Below are positions 25,996 to 37,600 of a DNA stretch of 64,000 bases, in pieces. The position numbers and the translations under genes were made by a program. The first letter of the stretch is position 1. Each line of letters begins with the position of its first letter. Source of the DNA: Viscum album. Its lineage: Eukaryota; Streptophyta; Magnoliopsida; Santalales; Viscaceae. The notes under the pieces are model-generated. The model made no database searches, had not been told where the DNA came from, and worked only from the letters and a program-made list of their open reading frames with translations. The DNA is taken from NCBI GenBank assembly GCA_963277665.1, contig OY728143.1, positions 232,801,591 to 232,865,590 on the forward strand, read 5' to 3'.

Positions 25996-28900
25996 TGTCA
26001 CCAACCAGTCCGAGTCGACCCTAAACCGGTCACCCAGGCTAGCTCACGACAAGTCCCGAGAGGCATTACTGATCCTCTCGGGATGGTGAAAAGAACCAAG
26101 TGCATCAATAGAGTACACAATGGAATGATTTCGCCCATATATGAAAAATCAAATAGACATCGGAAAGAAATTGACATCCCAAAATACATGTATATAAAAA
26201 TTGAACTAAACATTATTTGTACAAGAAAATGAAAGTACAACTAAGCCAACAACTCAACTGACCAAACCCGATAACCGAATAACTCCATGTGACCATGCTG
26301 GTCACTCTCTAAAAAATGATCACGTGTTTCCCAAGGTGATCGAACTCAAGCTGAAACTTGCACAAGGGATAAAAACAGAAGAAGACTATAGGCGCGAGTA
26401 TTAAAACTCAGTAGGATAGCCCAATATTCTATTCCCAATGCACATACTTTAAAATAAAAGAAAAATCAATTTCAAATTTTAAATAAGTGATATTAAGTTA
26501 TGTTTTCCAAATGATGTCCCAAGCTATATAAAACAAATTACCAGAATAAAACTTGCATGTTTTATAAACAAGAATGCTAATAACAATTTTCAAAGAGGTG
26601 AAAATTCAAAATGAAAATTGTTTTCAAGAGGGCTGTTTTAAAGAATTTATACTTTTAAATAAATCACACACACTACTGAATTTACCAACAAAACACATCG
26701 TATTCCGACGGTGAGTACAAAATAGCCAATGAGCACAAGTCTGGGGAACACCCCCAGGCACTAGTACGTTGTGAGCCCCAGGTACCTCGTATCTCGGTGA
26801 AAGTAACCATAATAAATATCCAATTCTCATGCACATGAGACACTATTAGGGAGAATACCCATAACATAGTGGTCCCCCAAAATCATCATCATCATAGTTT
26901 AGTTAGTGTTTTCATCGTCAAACTAGCTACGTGAAACTGGGGCGAAACCCCACGGAATCACTAGCATACTAGTACACGTCTGCCCACCTAGATACCTGGG
27001 ATTCCCTTTAGTTCTCAATCATGTTACACATATTATAAAATACACATTTCACATCAAAAGTACATTCCCAAAAAATAAACACACAAACATCCCACAAACA
27101 TTCTTCACATTTCATTCACGAATCAAAAAACCAGTAAATATTTTCGTAAAAAAATTTCAAGGAGTGTATTGAGGCGTTGCATATAAAACTTATTCAAAAA
27201 CACTATTTTAATAACATAAACTCATCAATAACATAACAAACCAGATTTTGAAGCCCCAAGTAAAATTAATAAATCACAATCAGGGACCATAAAATGACCC
27301 CAAAAGATAGAATAGAAAATACACATGGATTCCATTTGTCTAAAGAAAATGTCAAACGTGCGTTTAAGCCTTTCCCAAAACAAACATTTGAAAAAGGTAT
27401 TCATTTAAATTTTATTAAGGAGGTTTATAAACACCATTTAAATCATAAAAACACATTTATAAATCCCTTAAATTACTCAGGTTACATATTCCAAACACAA
27501 CCATTTTCATAAGGATGTGAAACGGACCATTTTCCGACAACTCGGGCCATAACATGTTGTAAACCAAAACCCATTTGTTTTTAAAAACAAATAAAAATTG
27601 TAAAACCACATAAGGACCCAAAAATACCATTTATAATTCTTCCAATTAATTTATAATTCCAAAAAAATAATTTTTAAATAACACATCACACATAAAATCC
27701 AAACGGGCAATTTATCGAACTCATGACATGACCTTTCTAAACAAAACAGTTTATTTTAAGAACTTCAAAAGGAATAAAACACCAATTGCATGATATATTT
27801 CATTAAAGCTACTGTAACATGTTAAATATATCATAAACCAGCTTCTAAACCTCACAAATATAGTTTCAAAATATAGCATAACATTTAAACAAACACTTGG
27901 TGTGCACTTTTATGACAAAACAACAGTACCTTTAACAAAACAAGGCATAAACAACCATTTTTCACACCAAGAAAACTATAGAAAAGGTGAAAAACAATAA
28001 TAAACATATATATCAGTTGTTAAAAATAATAAAATGATGAAACTTAAATAATAAAGTCTTGTGCAAGGGGTATCCTACCTCAATTTCTTGGCATAATTGA
28101 AACACACACCCGAAATCACCTGCCACGGGTTTATAAACCCTAAAACTATAAAGACCAGACCTAAATGAACATAAAACCCATAAAAACATTTTATAACATA
28201 ACCTTAGGTCGATCATGACTATATTACAACATAAAACCAAGAAATAATGAAAGGAGGGGGAAGAGGAAGAAGAAAGGAGAAGGAATCTCACCTTTCAACC
28301 TAAAAAACTCTTCATCTTCCATTAGATCTAAAACCCTATAGAGAAGTTAATGTCATGAAACTTCTTGGAGAGACTCGTAAGGTCAGTTAGAACCAGGGAA
28401 AGAAGATTTGTGGCCAAAATAGTACTAATTGACTGATTTATGAATGATACAATTTACCTTGTCAATTCAGGATGATTTGAGGGACATTGAAAATGTTTCC
28501 TCGCTACGTGACTATTCTGATCTCTAAATAGGAAAAAACGAAATTGGGGTGAGGATAGGGATATTTTCTTAGGGTTGGAGTTGGAATCACTGAAAAATAT
28601 TAAAAAATGAAAATGATATAAAAGAAACAAATTATTTTTTAAAAACTGAAAATGGGCCCATTGGCTGGCCCAATACCAAAATAATTAACCCAAATTCACC
28701 ATGATCATGAATTCTTATGTTGTACAAACGGATATGGAAGTTTTAATATGTCAGTATAGGAAATTTGGGAAGTGGAATGGGTGAACAAAGATGAAAAACA
28801 ATGGAGTTATAAAATAATGAAATTTAGGTTTTAAAACTGGAATTGGTCTCACGGTTGGCCACAATCTTCAAGTAACCACCCTCTCTCCAAAACTCATAAA

Positions 28901-29044
28901 CAAGCAATGGGGAACCCAAATTAGGGTTATGAAACATATATGAAACTTCAAATCTCAAATTTAATCTCACCAAATACCCATTAAAATCATCGGGATTTCC
29001 AATGGACCAGATCGAAACAAAGACATGAAAAACAGGGTGTGACA
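25996..29044 (-). repeat. 5' LTR of element D
   Basis: Starts TGTCACCAACCAGTCCGAG and ends CAGGGTGTGACA. It aligns through its full length with 20,193-23,238, with scattered substitutions and small indels. Confidence 0.93.
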
Positions 29045-29049
29045 ATAAA
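29045..29049. repeat. Target-site duplication ATAAA, right copy of element D
   Basis: Second copy of the five-base duplication bounding element D. Confidence 0.93.
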
Positions 29050-29609
29050 TTAAATACCATTATGTATGAAAACTTTTTAGCTTTCTAATGATTATTTATA
29101 TTCTAATTTCTCTTACGTATAACCCTATATTAAGAAGGGTTTTGTTATTGCACTTTGAATTTAACACTTTTAAGTCTTATTTAAATAAAATAATAATAAA
29201 TGTCCTAATCTAATCCAAGTGAACCAAAAAGATCATATTTTATACCTAAGGTTGGTTTTGGTCGAAATAAAAATATCTAATAGAATTTGGACATGTGTTA
29301 GGGTAATTATAATATCTTTTTTACTTTTAATTATCTTATCTACTTTTAATCGTGGTAAATAAAAGGCAAAATTTACTATTCACATAAAAAAATTTATTCT
29401 TATTGAACAACATTTTATTTACTAATATCAATCATTCCTCTATAATTTATAAAATTCATTTCAGAGAATTAGTAAAATTACATTTAATGCATATTTTCAA
29501 ATGTGCCTAGAAGGTGGGTAAAAGACGTTAGAAAGTTCAATAAAATTTTATATATATAATTTTATTATAAAATGACTCCAATGAATTTCATTGCACATAT
29601 ATAAATATT

Positions 29610-29627
29610 ATATATATATATATATAT
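29610..29627. repeat. (AT)n microsatellite
   Basis: AT dinucleotide run in the distal part of LTR B. The matching place in LTR A (about 13,925) has only a short AT stretch. Confidence 0.75.
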
Positions 29628-30488
29628 TTAATTATAATATAGCTATGTAAAATAAATAATTATTTAAATAAAAAGTTGGTTTTAAACAATAACAAGGTGT
29701 TTTCACTATTCATCAAAAATTGAATTTGTTCCAAAAAATACTAAAAATTCACCCGAATAAAATTTTTATTTTCTGAATTCATAAATGAATTCTATTTTAC
29801 TAAATTCAAAACATAGAATTTGCATTAATTATTTTAAAATTAATTCTCGTTGTCAAAACCAAAAAGTGATTTTTTTAAAATTAAAATCTATTAAAAGATT
29901 GACATGTGTATACGTTAATTTTAAATTTGAAATTACTTATAATTACCTAAATTGTATTAAATTATAAAAATATAGTCTAATTATACATCCAAACCATTCA
30001 AATTCATAATTTATCGCTATATATTTTTTCTATTTTAAAAGTTGTTTTCAATTAAAATTTAGTATTTTCACTATTCATCAAAATATGATAGTAATGAAAA
30101 AGTACAAAATATTTATCCAAACTAAATTTTTATTTCCCGATTCTAGAGAAGAAATTAATATCATTAAATTTACTGTATAAAATTTTCAAATGTTTGTTTA
30201 AATAAAAACATTCTCCATTAAAAGGCGGTAAAATTTCCTTTTTTGAAAAATTCTTCTTTTATCTGAAAAAACGAAGATGTTCTCAAATTAGGTATATGAA
30301 ACAAATTATATGGATTCTAAAATTATATGGAGTACATAAAATTAAAATTCCAGTTAATACTATTCATAACTACTTTTTGAACGACTAGTGTGGTAAGTCG
30401 TGGTGCACTCGAACTCGGTGTTGCATGTAGTGCAACATGTTGTATTAATTTGAAGATATAATGTACTATGAAATATTGGGGTGTTCCA

Positions 30489-30493
30489 TGACC
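30489..30493. repeat. Target-site duplication TGACC, right copy of element A
   Basis: Follows the LTR end GTGTTCCA. It matches 10,386-10,390. Confidence 0.92.
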
Positions 30494-31040
30494 TATCATA
30501 CTATTTATGTATATAATTATCTACTAATTTATTAGTAATTACACATTTTCACTTCATGTCATTAGAGATAAAGTGGAAATTGAAAAATAAAAAATAATAT
30601 TTTGTAATGGTTATTATGAAATGTAATGAAATAAAATATGCATATCATGTCATAATAATTATTAATCTCTAGGGAAAGGATATAGAATGGATAAATGTTA
30701 TCCTAGTACCTTCTTTTTTTATTAATGAAGCAGTCTATTATATCATCACATATTTTTGGGATTCATATTATTAACATTCTCGTGACCATGTATTCTTTCA
30801 CTCATCATCATAACATGATTGATAAATTTGAATTCCATGTCCATGTTTTTAATTACCAACATTATTATCATATATCGAATCATTTTTAGGAGTTATATTC
30901 AGTAATTTTTATGTTTCAAACATTCCCTTTTTAAAAAGTGGTTTTAGTATTCATTTTTAAGATGTGGGTCTATATGAAAGTAACATTTATGTATTAATAT
31001 AATGATAACTGAGAAAAAGTTTGAGGGTGAAATTGATTTT
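30494..31040 (+). mobile_element. Interior of element X, right part
   Basis: Continuation of the X interior after element A. AT-rich with no recognised coding block. It ends in a purine-rich tract and an LTR start. Confidence 0.5.
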
Positions 31041-31052
31041 AAGGGGGTTGAA
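31041..31052 (+). other. Polypurine tract of element X
   Basis: AAGGGGGTTGAA directly precedes TGTAACACCCCC at 31,053. This places the following LTR as the 3' LTR of a plus-strand element. Confidence 0.7.
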
Positions 31053-32598
31053 TGTAACACCCCCGAATTTTTATAAAAATTCTACTTCAAATAAATTTAA
31101 TATTTTTTGTATTTTTCTATTCACACAATATAAAATACTGATTTTTATATCAAAAACACTATGTATGTCTTGTGTTATATGAAAAAGAATGTTAGGATTG
31201 AGCTACATGCAACAATTTAATAGCATGTGGTATACACAACAATATTCTTGGATTGTGTTAGACACAATACTCAGTTCTTCTGATAAATTTCATTACACAC
31301 CGGACCAAGATTCACCGAATAATAGTATATTGTAAAAATATTATTATTCTATATAATAATATATAACATAGCCCTTAAATTATAGGTTATGAATATTATT
31401 AACTAAATTATGAAAATATAATGTTTATAAATTGAATTAATAGGTAACCAGTTATTTATAAATGAAAATATATACCTATTGATCATAAATGAAATAGTTT
31501 TATTTTAATTTTCCCAAAGACATTTGTATTATTAAATTAAAATAATTAAAATTCATTAATGATATTAATGAACTATATGAGTTATATATTCAAAAAATAT
31601 TATTTTTTATTCATCCAGTTGGCTTTATAGACATAATATAAGAATAAATCCAATTTTAGGAATAAAAAGAGATAATTTTTTCAAAATTGTAATTTTACCC
31701 CCTTTTAATGGAGAAACCATTTTAAATTTAATTTATAAAATTTTTAAAAAATTTATTTTACCAAATAAATATCTTAATTGAAATAGGGATATCAAAATTT
31801 AAATCGGTTGAATTTTATCAATTATTCTGATAGGTTTCATGTTTTGATGAATTGTGAAAATTTATAAATTTAATTAAAATATTTTTTCATTGAAAAAAGT
31901 TATGGTGTTTAATTATATATTTGATTTGTTTTAATGTATCATTAGACCAAATATTTATTAGTTAATTCTACACAAGTTATTAGAATCAATTTCACTATGA
32001 ATTTGGATATAAACACATATAAATCATTTGGCCTTTTCAATTTATAAAACTCATTTTCTTATTCAGTCAATGATATTAATTTTAATTTTTTTTTTGAATT
32101 TTTATTATTATGAATAATTGATTTAATATTTAGAATCATGAGAACTGAATTTTAGTAAGTATGTCCATTTTATTTTTTGATAATGTCAATAGTGACATTT
32201 TATATTTTTATTACTATGGTAAATTGGGAAAATAAGATTAAAAAATAATGTTTTCAATATTATAAAACTACCATAAAACATTTGGACAATTATATAGTAA
32301 TTTTAATTTTACCCTTAACACATAATTATCAAAATTGAATAATTTAATATACAATTTTCTATGAAAATAATTTAAGTATTATAAAACTCAAAGGTAATGA
32401 AAAAATGTCACACGATTACTTTTCATATGTATACTATTCTAAGTGTGGGGCTCTATTTTTGATATGATTGACTATATATATTCATATGAATACTAATGTT
32501 TTATTTACATCATATAAATTTATTTTTAATTTTTCTTAATTAAATAATTATCATCAATTATTACGAAATGATGATGTAGTAATTAGTAAATTATTGAA
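31053..32598 (+). repeat. 3' LTR of element X (copy X3), first part
   Basis: Starts TGTAACACCCCCGAA. The block 31,850-32,598 aligns with 4,560-5,310 of X2 and, in reverse complement, with parts of the A-family LTR such as the 'ttcatcaaaatatgaaattt' region near 14,390. It is cut at 32,598 by the CACTA element and resumes at 47,054. Highly diverged from both relatives. Confidence 0.7.
32596..32598. repeat. Target-site duplication GAA, left copy of the CACTA element
   Basis: GAA precedes the left terminus at 32,599 and recurs at 47,054-47,056. Three-base duplications are the rule for CACTA elements. Confidence 0.75.
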
Positions 32599-32890
32599 CA
32601 CAATTAAGAAAATGCACATATACCCACATTTTTAAACCTTGGGTATGACCCCCAAAACTGTGGGTGTAGACTGTAACCATATTTATATAATACCTTATGT
32701 GTTTTGGAGATTCCATATACCTATTCTCATAGTTTTTATACAATTATGTGTATAGGTCACATGAATTTTGTTAAACCCATGGCTTAATTGAATAATGGTA
32801 ACCAGAGTTTGAAAGCCATGGGTATATGTATTCCTAGTAGACAACCTATATGGATAGTTCTCAAACAATGTGTATAGACTTCTACCCACA
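32599..32890. repeat. Left subterminal repeat region of the CACTA element
   Basis: Degenerate motifs such as 'atacccacattttt', 'ttgggtatgaccccc', 'actgtgggtgtagac' and 'gccatgggtatatg' alternate in orientation. A run 'gtattcctagtagac' near 32,828-32,842 looks like a decayed CACTA end, hinting at an extra internal terminus. Confidence 0.6.
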
Positions 32891-34002
32891 TCTGACAGCT
32901 ACCCCACCACCTGTTTCACCAACTGCCTAAACCTTTAAATCAATGAAATAAATTAATACACATTAAATATAGTTTCTATTTTACACATTTAGCATCCAAA
33001 AAACACGTTTTCTAATTTTCAAACGTTATAAAATAATAAAATATACATAAACATCAATAAAATCATTTTAAGTCATTACATAACTAAAAAAGTCTAATTC
33101 TTATTAATTAAACAAATATAGGGATCAATATCTCCCTCATTTCCAACATTCCCATCCTGAATAGCATTTGAAACATCATTATCATCAACATTATCAGTAA
33201 AACATCATAACCAACAACACTATCTGGAGTGAAAATATCATCAACTACATCATATCCACCACATGTTTCTTGATCAACACTAGGATCATCATTGGAAGAA
33301 ATCAAGGCATAATTTAAAGAATACATCGATTCCATATATGAATCAATAGTTATATCATCCTCTAATGGAAGTGATTGACAGATAACCGACATAGATTTTA
33401 GGAATTGTTTTCGGTGATCACCTAAAGTTATTAAAAATAATTTTTACTTTTGTTATGGTATTCTAGAACAAATTTTTTTACTTCAGCCTCTTCTGTATAA
33501 ACTATTTTCATATCGATATTCTGAGAGGCTTTAGAGGAGGTCAATGAGGAACAATACCTAGAGGGGATGACAGTTTTTCTTGGTAAACATCGTACGCTTC
33601 AATAGTTCTTATCAACTAAAATAAGACTCAAATGATCATTCGATATGTATTTTTCATCTTATTTACCAACAAGGGACTCTAGGGAATTATGCTGAATATT
33701 TTAAAAGATTAATTATTTTTTTTCATATTAATATTTAAAATAAAAATAAAAGAAACATAAAATATTTTCGTGTGTTTTTTAAAATACTAAACTTCTTTAT
33801 TTTTTCATCCTATGTGAACAAAATAATTTATCTCTGGGTACATGACCTTTGATTCCCAATATAGCTTGCTCTAAATGACATTGATTAGTATACACATATT
33901 AAAAATATATAATTTTCTAATCCTGAATAATAATAAAATGTAATAAAATTAAAATAAATGAAATATTCATAATTTTTTTTGGTATGATTAAAATCCTCCA
34001 TT
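32891..34002. other. Inside the CACTA element, no gene recognised
   Basis: A minus-strand open frame at 33,108-33,392 (94 residues, acidic, with several Asp and Glu clusters in its first half) was read but not matched to a family. Its position in the element would suit a C-terminal or second-gene remnant. The rest is AT-rich without similarity that I can name. Confidence 0.35.
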
Positions 34003-34688
34003 CACTAATAAAAAATACCACATAATAATAGTTTGGAACCATTGTTATAGGTTTCCAAACCATTGGTATAGCCTTTACCAATGGTTTGGAGGACTGTTGG
34101 TAGGTTTGGCATTGGGATATATCTATACGACCATTTCAGGGAAAATTGTGGGTATAGGTCATATGAAAAACCAATACCAACGGTTTCGTAAATCCTTTGG
34201 TATATGTAATTAAAAAAAATCCCCACTTGGTTGTGATCCAAGCCCCTCCCTTTTATAATACAATGAACTAACCAATAAACGAACATGACTTTTATGAAAA
34301 AAAATCATGAATATATATATGTATATTCATAAGTATTTTAACTTTTTTATATAATTTCATTTGAAAAATATTCCATAAAAAATATGTGTTCTTATACCCA
34401 CAATTTTGAGATATGTTTGAAAAAGATTATTTGTTTTTGTGAGATATACCAATGGTTTTTGTGAAACCATTTTCATACGGTGGGCCTATAACAAACATTT
34501 GGCCCAAACCATTGGTATGTGTAAATATTAGTAACATATACCAACGAGTTTGGCCAAACCGTTGGTATATATCCATATAAGTGACCTGTACAAATATTTT
34601 TGTTCAATCCGTTGGTATAGGTCCAAATTAGTGACATATACCAACGATTTTTTCAAAACCAATGGAATAGGTACTATTTCTAGTAGTG
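34003..34688. mobile_element. Small CACTA-like unit inside the larger one
   Basis: The left end is CACTAATAAAAAATACC and the right end, inverted, is CACTACTAGAAATAGTACC. Much of the 686 bp is made of alternating 'ccaatggtttgg', 'accaacggtttcg', 'aaaccgttggtatat' type repeats. The three flanking bases differ (ATT left, TAA right), so a separate insertion is not proven by a target duplication. It could be a deletion derivative or a rearranged end. Confidence 0.6.
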
Positions 34689-37600
34689 TAAATAAATTAA
34701 TATATACTATGTGTATGCACGATATTCATTCTGTGTAAAAGTAAAAACTGAGTGAAATTTTATACTGATGAAACTCTTATATGTAACAATAAATATTAAC
34801 ATTAATAAAATGTTTCGAATGATATTGATGTATTATAATGGATAGTTATTGAAATTAAATAATCATATCCTTTGGGCACTTGAAATATCATGATTATAAA
34901 TGAGTAAGGCATAGTACCATATAATACAATTTCATATTGTTATTAAATCGAATATTTAATTTTATCTAGGAAATAATGATATTTATAATAGTGTTTTGAT
35001 TCATGTAGGAAGGTTAAAAGTTTTCATAGAACTTATATTCCATAAAAAAATTATATTTCATTACACATGAGTACAACTACATCAATGATAGTGAATGTTT
35101 TACACTATAATTATGGATTATATTGAATGGTAAAAGGATTTGGATGATGTTTAGTACCATATAGGAAGGTAAATTGTATACAATAATTTTTTTCCTTATT
35201 TGAATGTGTTATATTTATGTTGTTGAATATTTTCCATCAAGTAAGGAAAATGTGTTACAATAGAGTTTTCTATCATCAATGAAAGTGAAAGGATTATGAA
35301 AAAATTTTATTTCCCAAGGAATAAGATTATGTTACTGTTTTTTATATAATAATTCATATAATTAAGTTATATCATGGTTCCATATTGGAATTTCAATGGT
35401 TAAAATTTCAATTTTCATTAATCAATAAATGGGTATTGACTATGTTAGAATTATATACCATAAATGAAATTGATAATTTAATATAGTAGTGGGATGTTAT
35501 ATGGTTTTTTGATTACACCATGATAGGTATTTCTATATATCCAGTTTCAGGAAAATAAAATTTTGTCCATTATTAAGTGATGGTTTAAATAAATATTTCA
35601 CGGAGTAGTGGAAATTTTTAAAAAATAAGGAAAAAAACATCTTACATATAATATAGAATTACACATTGTATTAATATATATGATCATAAAATGAAACTAA
35701 TAATTAATAATTAATATCAATGTTTATGTGAATTAAAATGATCCTTTCATGTAGTTTAATGTCATGTTGTAATGATGATGGGATATATATTTTTTGGTTA
35801 TTCCATAAGGACCGGTCAGCATATTTTAAGGTCATGCGAGATGACAAATTATCATGCCATTTAATTTTAAGCAACCATTATAATTTGATAATATTTATAT
35901 TTTCATGATGATGACTATTATCATTAAATTTATTTAATATATATGGATTCTTTTTTCTTATACTTTTTGTTCATATAATGAAGATCACTAGGTAAATCTA
36001 TCTATGAAATGGAAAGATTTTATGACAGAATCACAAGAAGCCCATGTAAGGATAGTTTGATGATTTATTTGAAGGTATTATCAAGAGTTCTATGAATAAT
36101 GGAATACCAAAAGGATGATAACAGGAATCATGCATGTTCTATTGTTAAAGGGGAAAATATTACTTGTCAAAGGTGTGGAAGGAAACTCATGGACATTAGA
36201 ATCCTCTTCAATATCAATGCAAAAAATCAAGGTCTTGGTGGTATGTCAAAAGAACTATAAAATGTAATATCCTTATTTTCAATGGAGTATAATAATAAAA
36301 ATTCATTGAGGATATAAATTGGTAGATTAAAACCCTTGATAACATCATTTTTAAGAAAAAAATATATTCTTTATTAAGGGGTATGTGATTGAGTAGGATC
36401 AAATTATCAATTTAGTGGAACTAATGAAAGAAATAACCATTCAATAATTTTATGAAGTAGGCCTAAATGATTTATTTTGATAATATAATTTCATGGGATG
36501 AAATAGTGTATAATATAATGGGTGTATAGAATCAGTGATCCATGGGAGGAGATGGAATGGATTAATAAAAAATGATCCTCCCTTTTAGAGTACATGGTGG
36601 TTCTATGTGAGTCTATACCAATATGAATTGTCCATAAAGCCAGTATATAATTTCCATATTATTTTTAAACCAATTGAACCTTCTTGTGGGTAAAATAATA
36701 ATTGTCCCTGTGAAATATACAACTTTTATAATTACTTTTTTCCCATTTTTGACCTATAAGAGTATGGAACATCCTATAATTTTCTGTGTGATTTATGTTG
36801 GTAGAATGAGACTTTGACTTCATACAGAACCTCATATGGAATAATAAATAAGTATCCCTAATATATACCATGTGATTAATGTATTTTTGGGTATTAAAAA
36901 AATTACTTGCCTTCTAAAAAACTCAGAGCATCTTCAGGGAGTTTCTGTTTTTTGATCAAATATATTTTTTGTTTCTGAAACATTCCCAACCCACACAAAA
37001 TAATTAACTTGTTTTGGGGGGAAAGGGTTGAATTATAAGGAAAAATTAATCTCTTAGTATAATTCACTCCATTTATAAAATTCAAATATTTGGAATTGAA
37101 TATATTTATCGATAAATTGTAGTGAATTACACCCATGAATGGAACATATATTATCATGAAATCTAAAAACACTTTTTGTTCCACTCATTAAACATTGGCA
37201 TTGGATGTGAGTGGCCATGAGGATATGGAGCTTCTATGAATTAATGTACTAATTGATAGTTAGTGGTATTTATGAGGTTATCTATGTCTTGTATAATTAT
37301 TCATACATGTATGGATATATAATACTTAGTGTACTACGATACTAGATCCCATGGTGAAAATATTACACATTCAATATGGTGAGGTTCACATAAAATCTTG
37401 TGATGTCAAGAAAACAAGTATATCCCCTTGTATGTGGGTATATTCAATGAGATAAATGAGGATAAGGAAAATAACACCACTCTAGAATATTAATCATTCA
37501 TTATTATACATTTTATAATTGTGAAAAACTCTCATTTAAATGATGATATATCATTGAAATGCTATGTGTGAAATGTTTTATGAATGTTGTTGTAGGGAGA

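Larger units (their letters stand above)
20193..29044 (-). mobile_element. Element D: non-autonomous LTR retrotransposon nested in LTR B, minus strand
   Basis: Two LTRs of about 3.05 kb (20,193-23,238 and 25,996-29,044) flank a 2.76 kb interior. The TSD is ATAAA. A primer-binding site abuts the right LTR and a polypurine tract abuts the left, so the element reads on the minus strand. Total length is 8,852 bp. Both LTRs begin TGTCACNAACCAGTCCGAG on the plus strand and end in GTGTGACA. The LTRs look more alike than those of element A, fitting a younger insertion. No gag or pol motif was recognised in the interior, so mobilisation would have needed proteins from another element. Confidence 0.93.
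10391..30488 (-). mobile_element. Element A: large LTR retrotransposon derivative (LARD-like), minus strand, with nested element D
   Basis: LTRs lie at 10,391-14,802 (3' LTR) and 17,185-30,488 (5' LTR, carrying element D). A 5-bp TSD, TGACC, flanks the whole. Minus orientation follows from a primer-binding site next to the right LTR and a polypurine tract next to the left LTR. LTR ends form an inverted repeat, TGTAACACCCC against GGGGTGTTNNA. Without the nested element the length is about 11.2 kb. The 2.38 kb interior shows a decayed gag C-terminus and a SINE but no recognised protease, reverse transcriptase or integrase. LTRs over 4 kb with a short, largely non-coding interior fit the LARD description. 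The retained CCHC knuckles suggest descent from a Ty3/gypsy element (inference). Confidence 0.9.
17185..30488 (-). repeat. 5' LTR of element A (LTR B), split by nested element D
   Basis: The LTR starts with TGTAATGCCCCGACCCC and ends with GGGGTGTTCCA. It comprises 17,185-20,192 and 29,050-30,488 (about 4.45 kb) around element D and its extra TSD copy. The flanks rejoin cleanly: 'ataaa' before D continues into 'ttaaataccattatgtatgaa', which matches LTR A at about 13,367-13,392. Divergence between LTRs A and B is considerable by eye, implying an old insertion. Confidence 0.9.

Noticed and set aside
32828..32842. 'gtattcctagtagac' as the true right end of a separate small CACTA element
   Set aside because: The terminal bases do not read TAGTG and no paired left end with a matching triplet was found. 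It is kept only as a note in the subterminal region.
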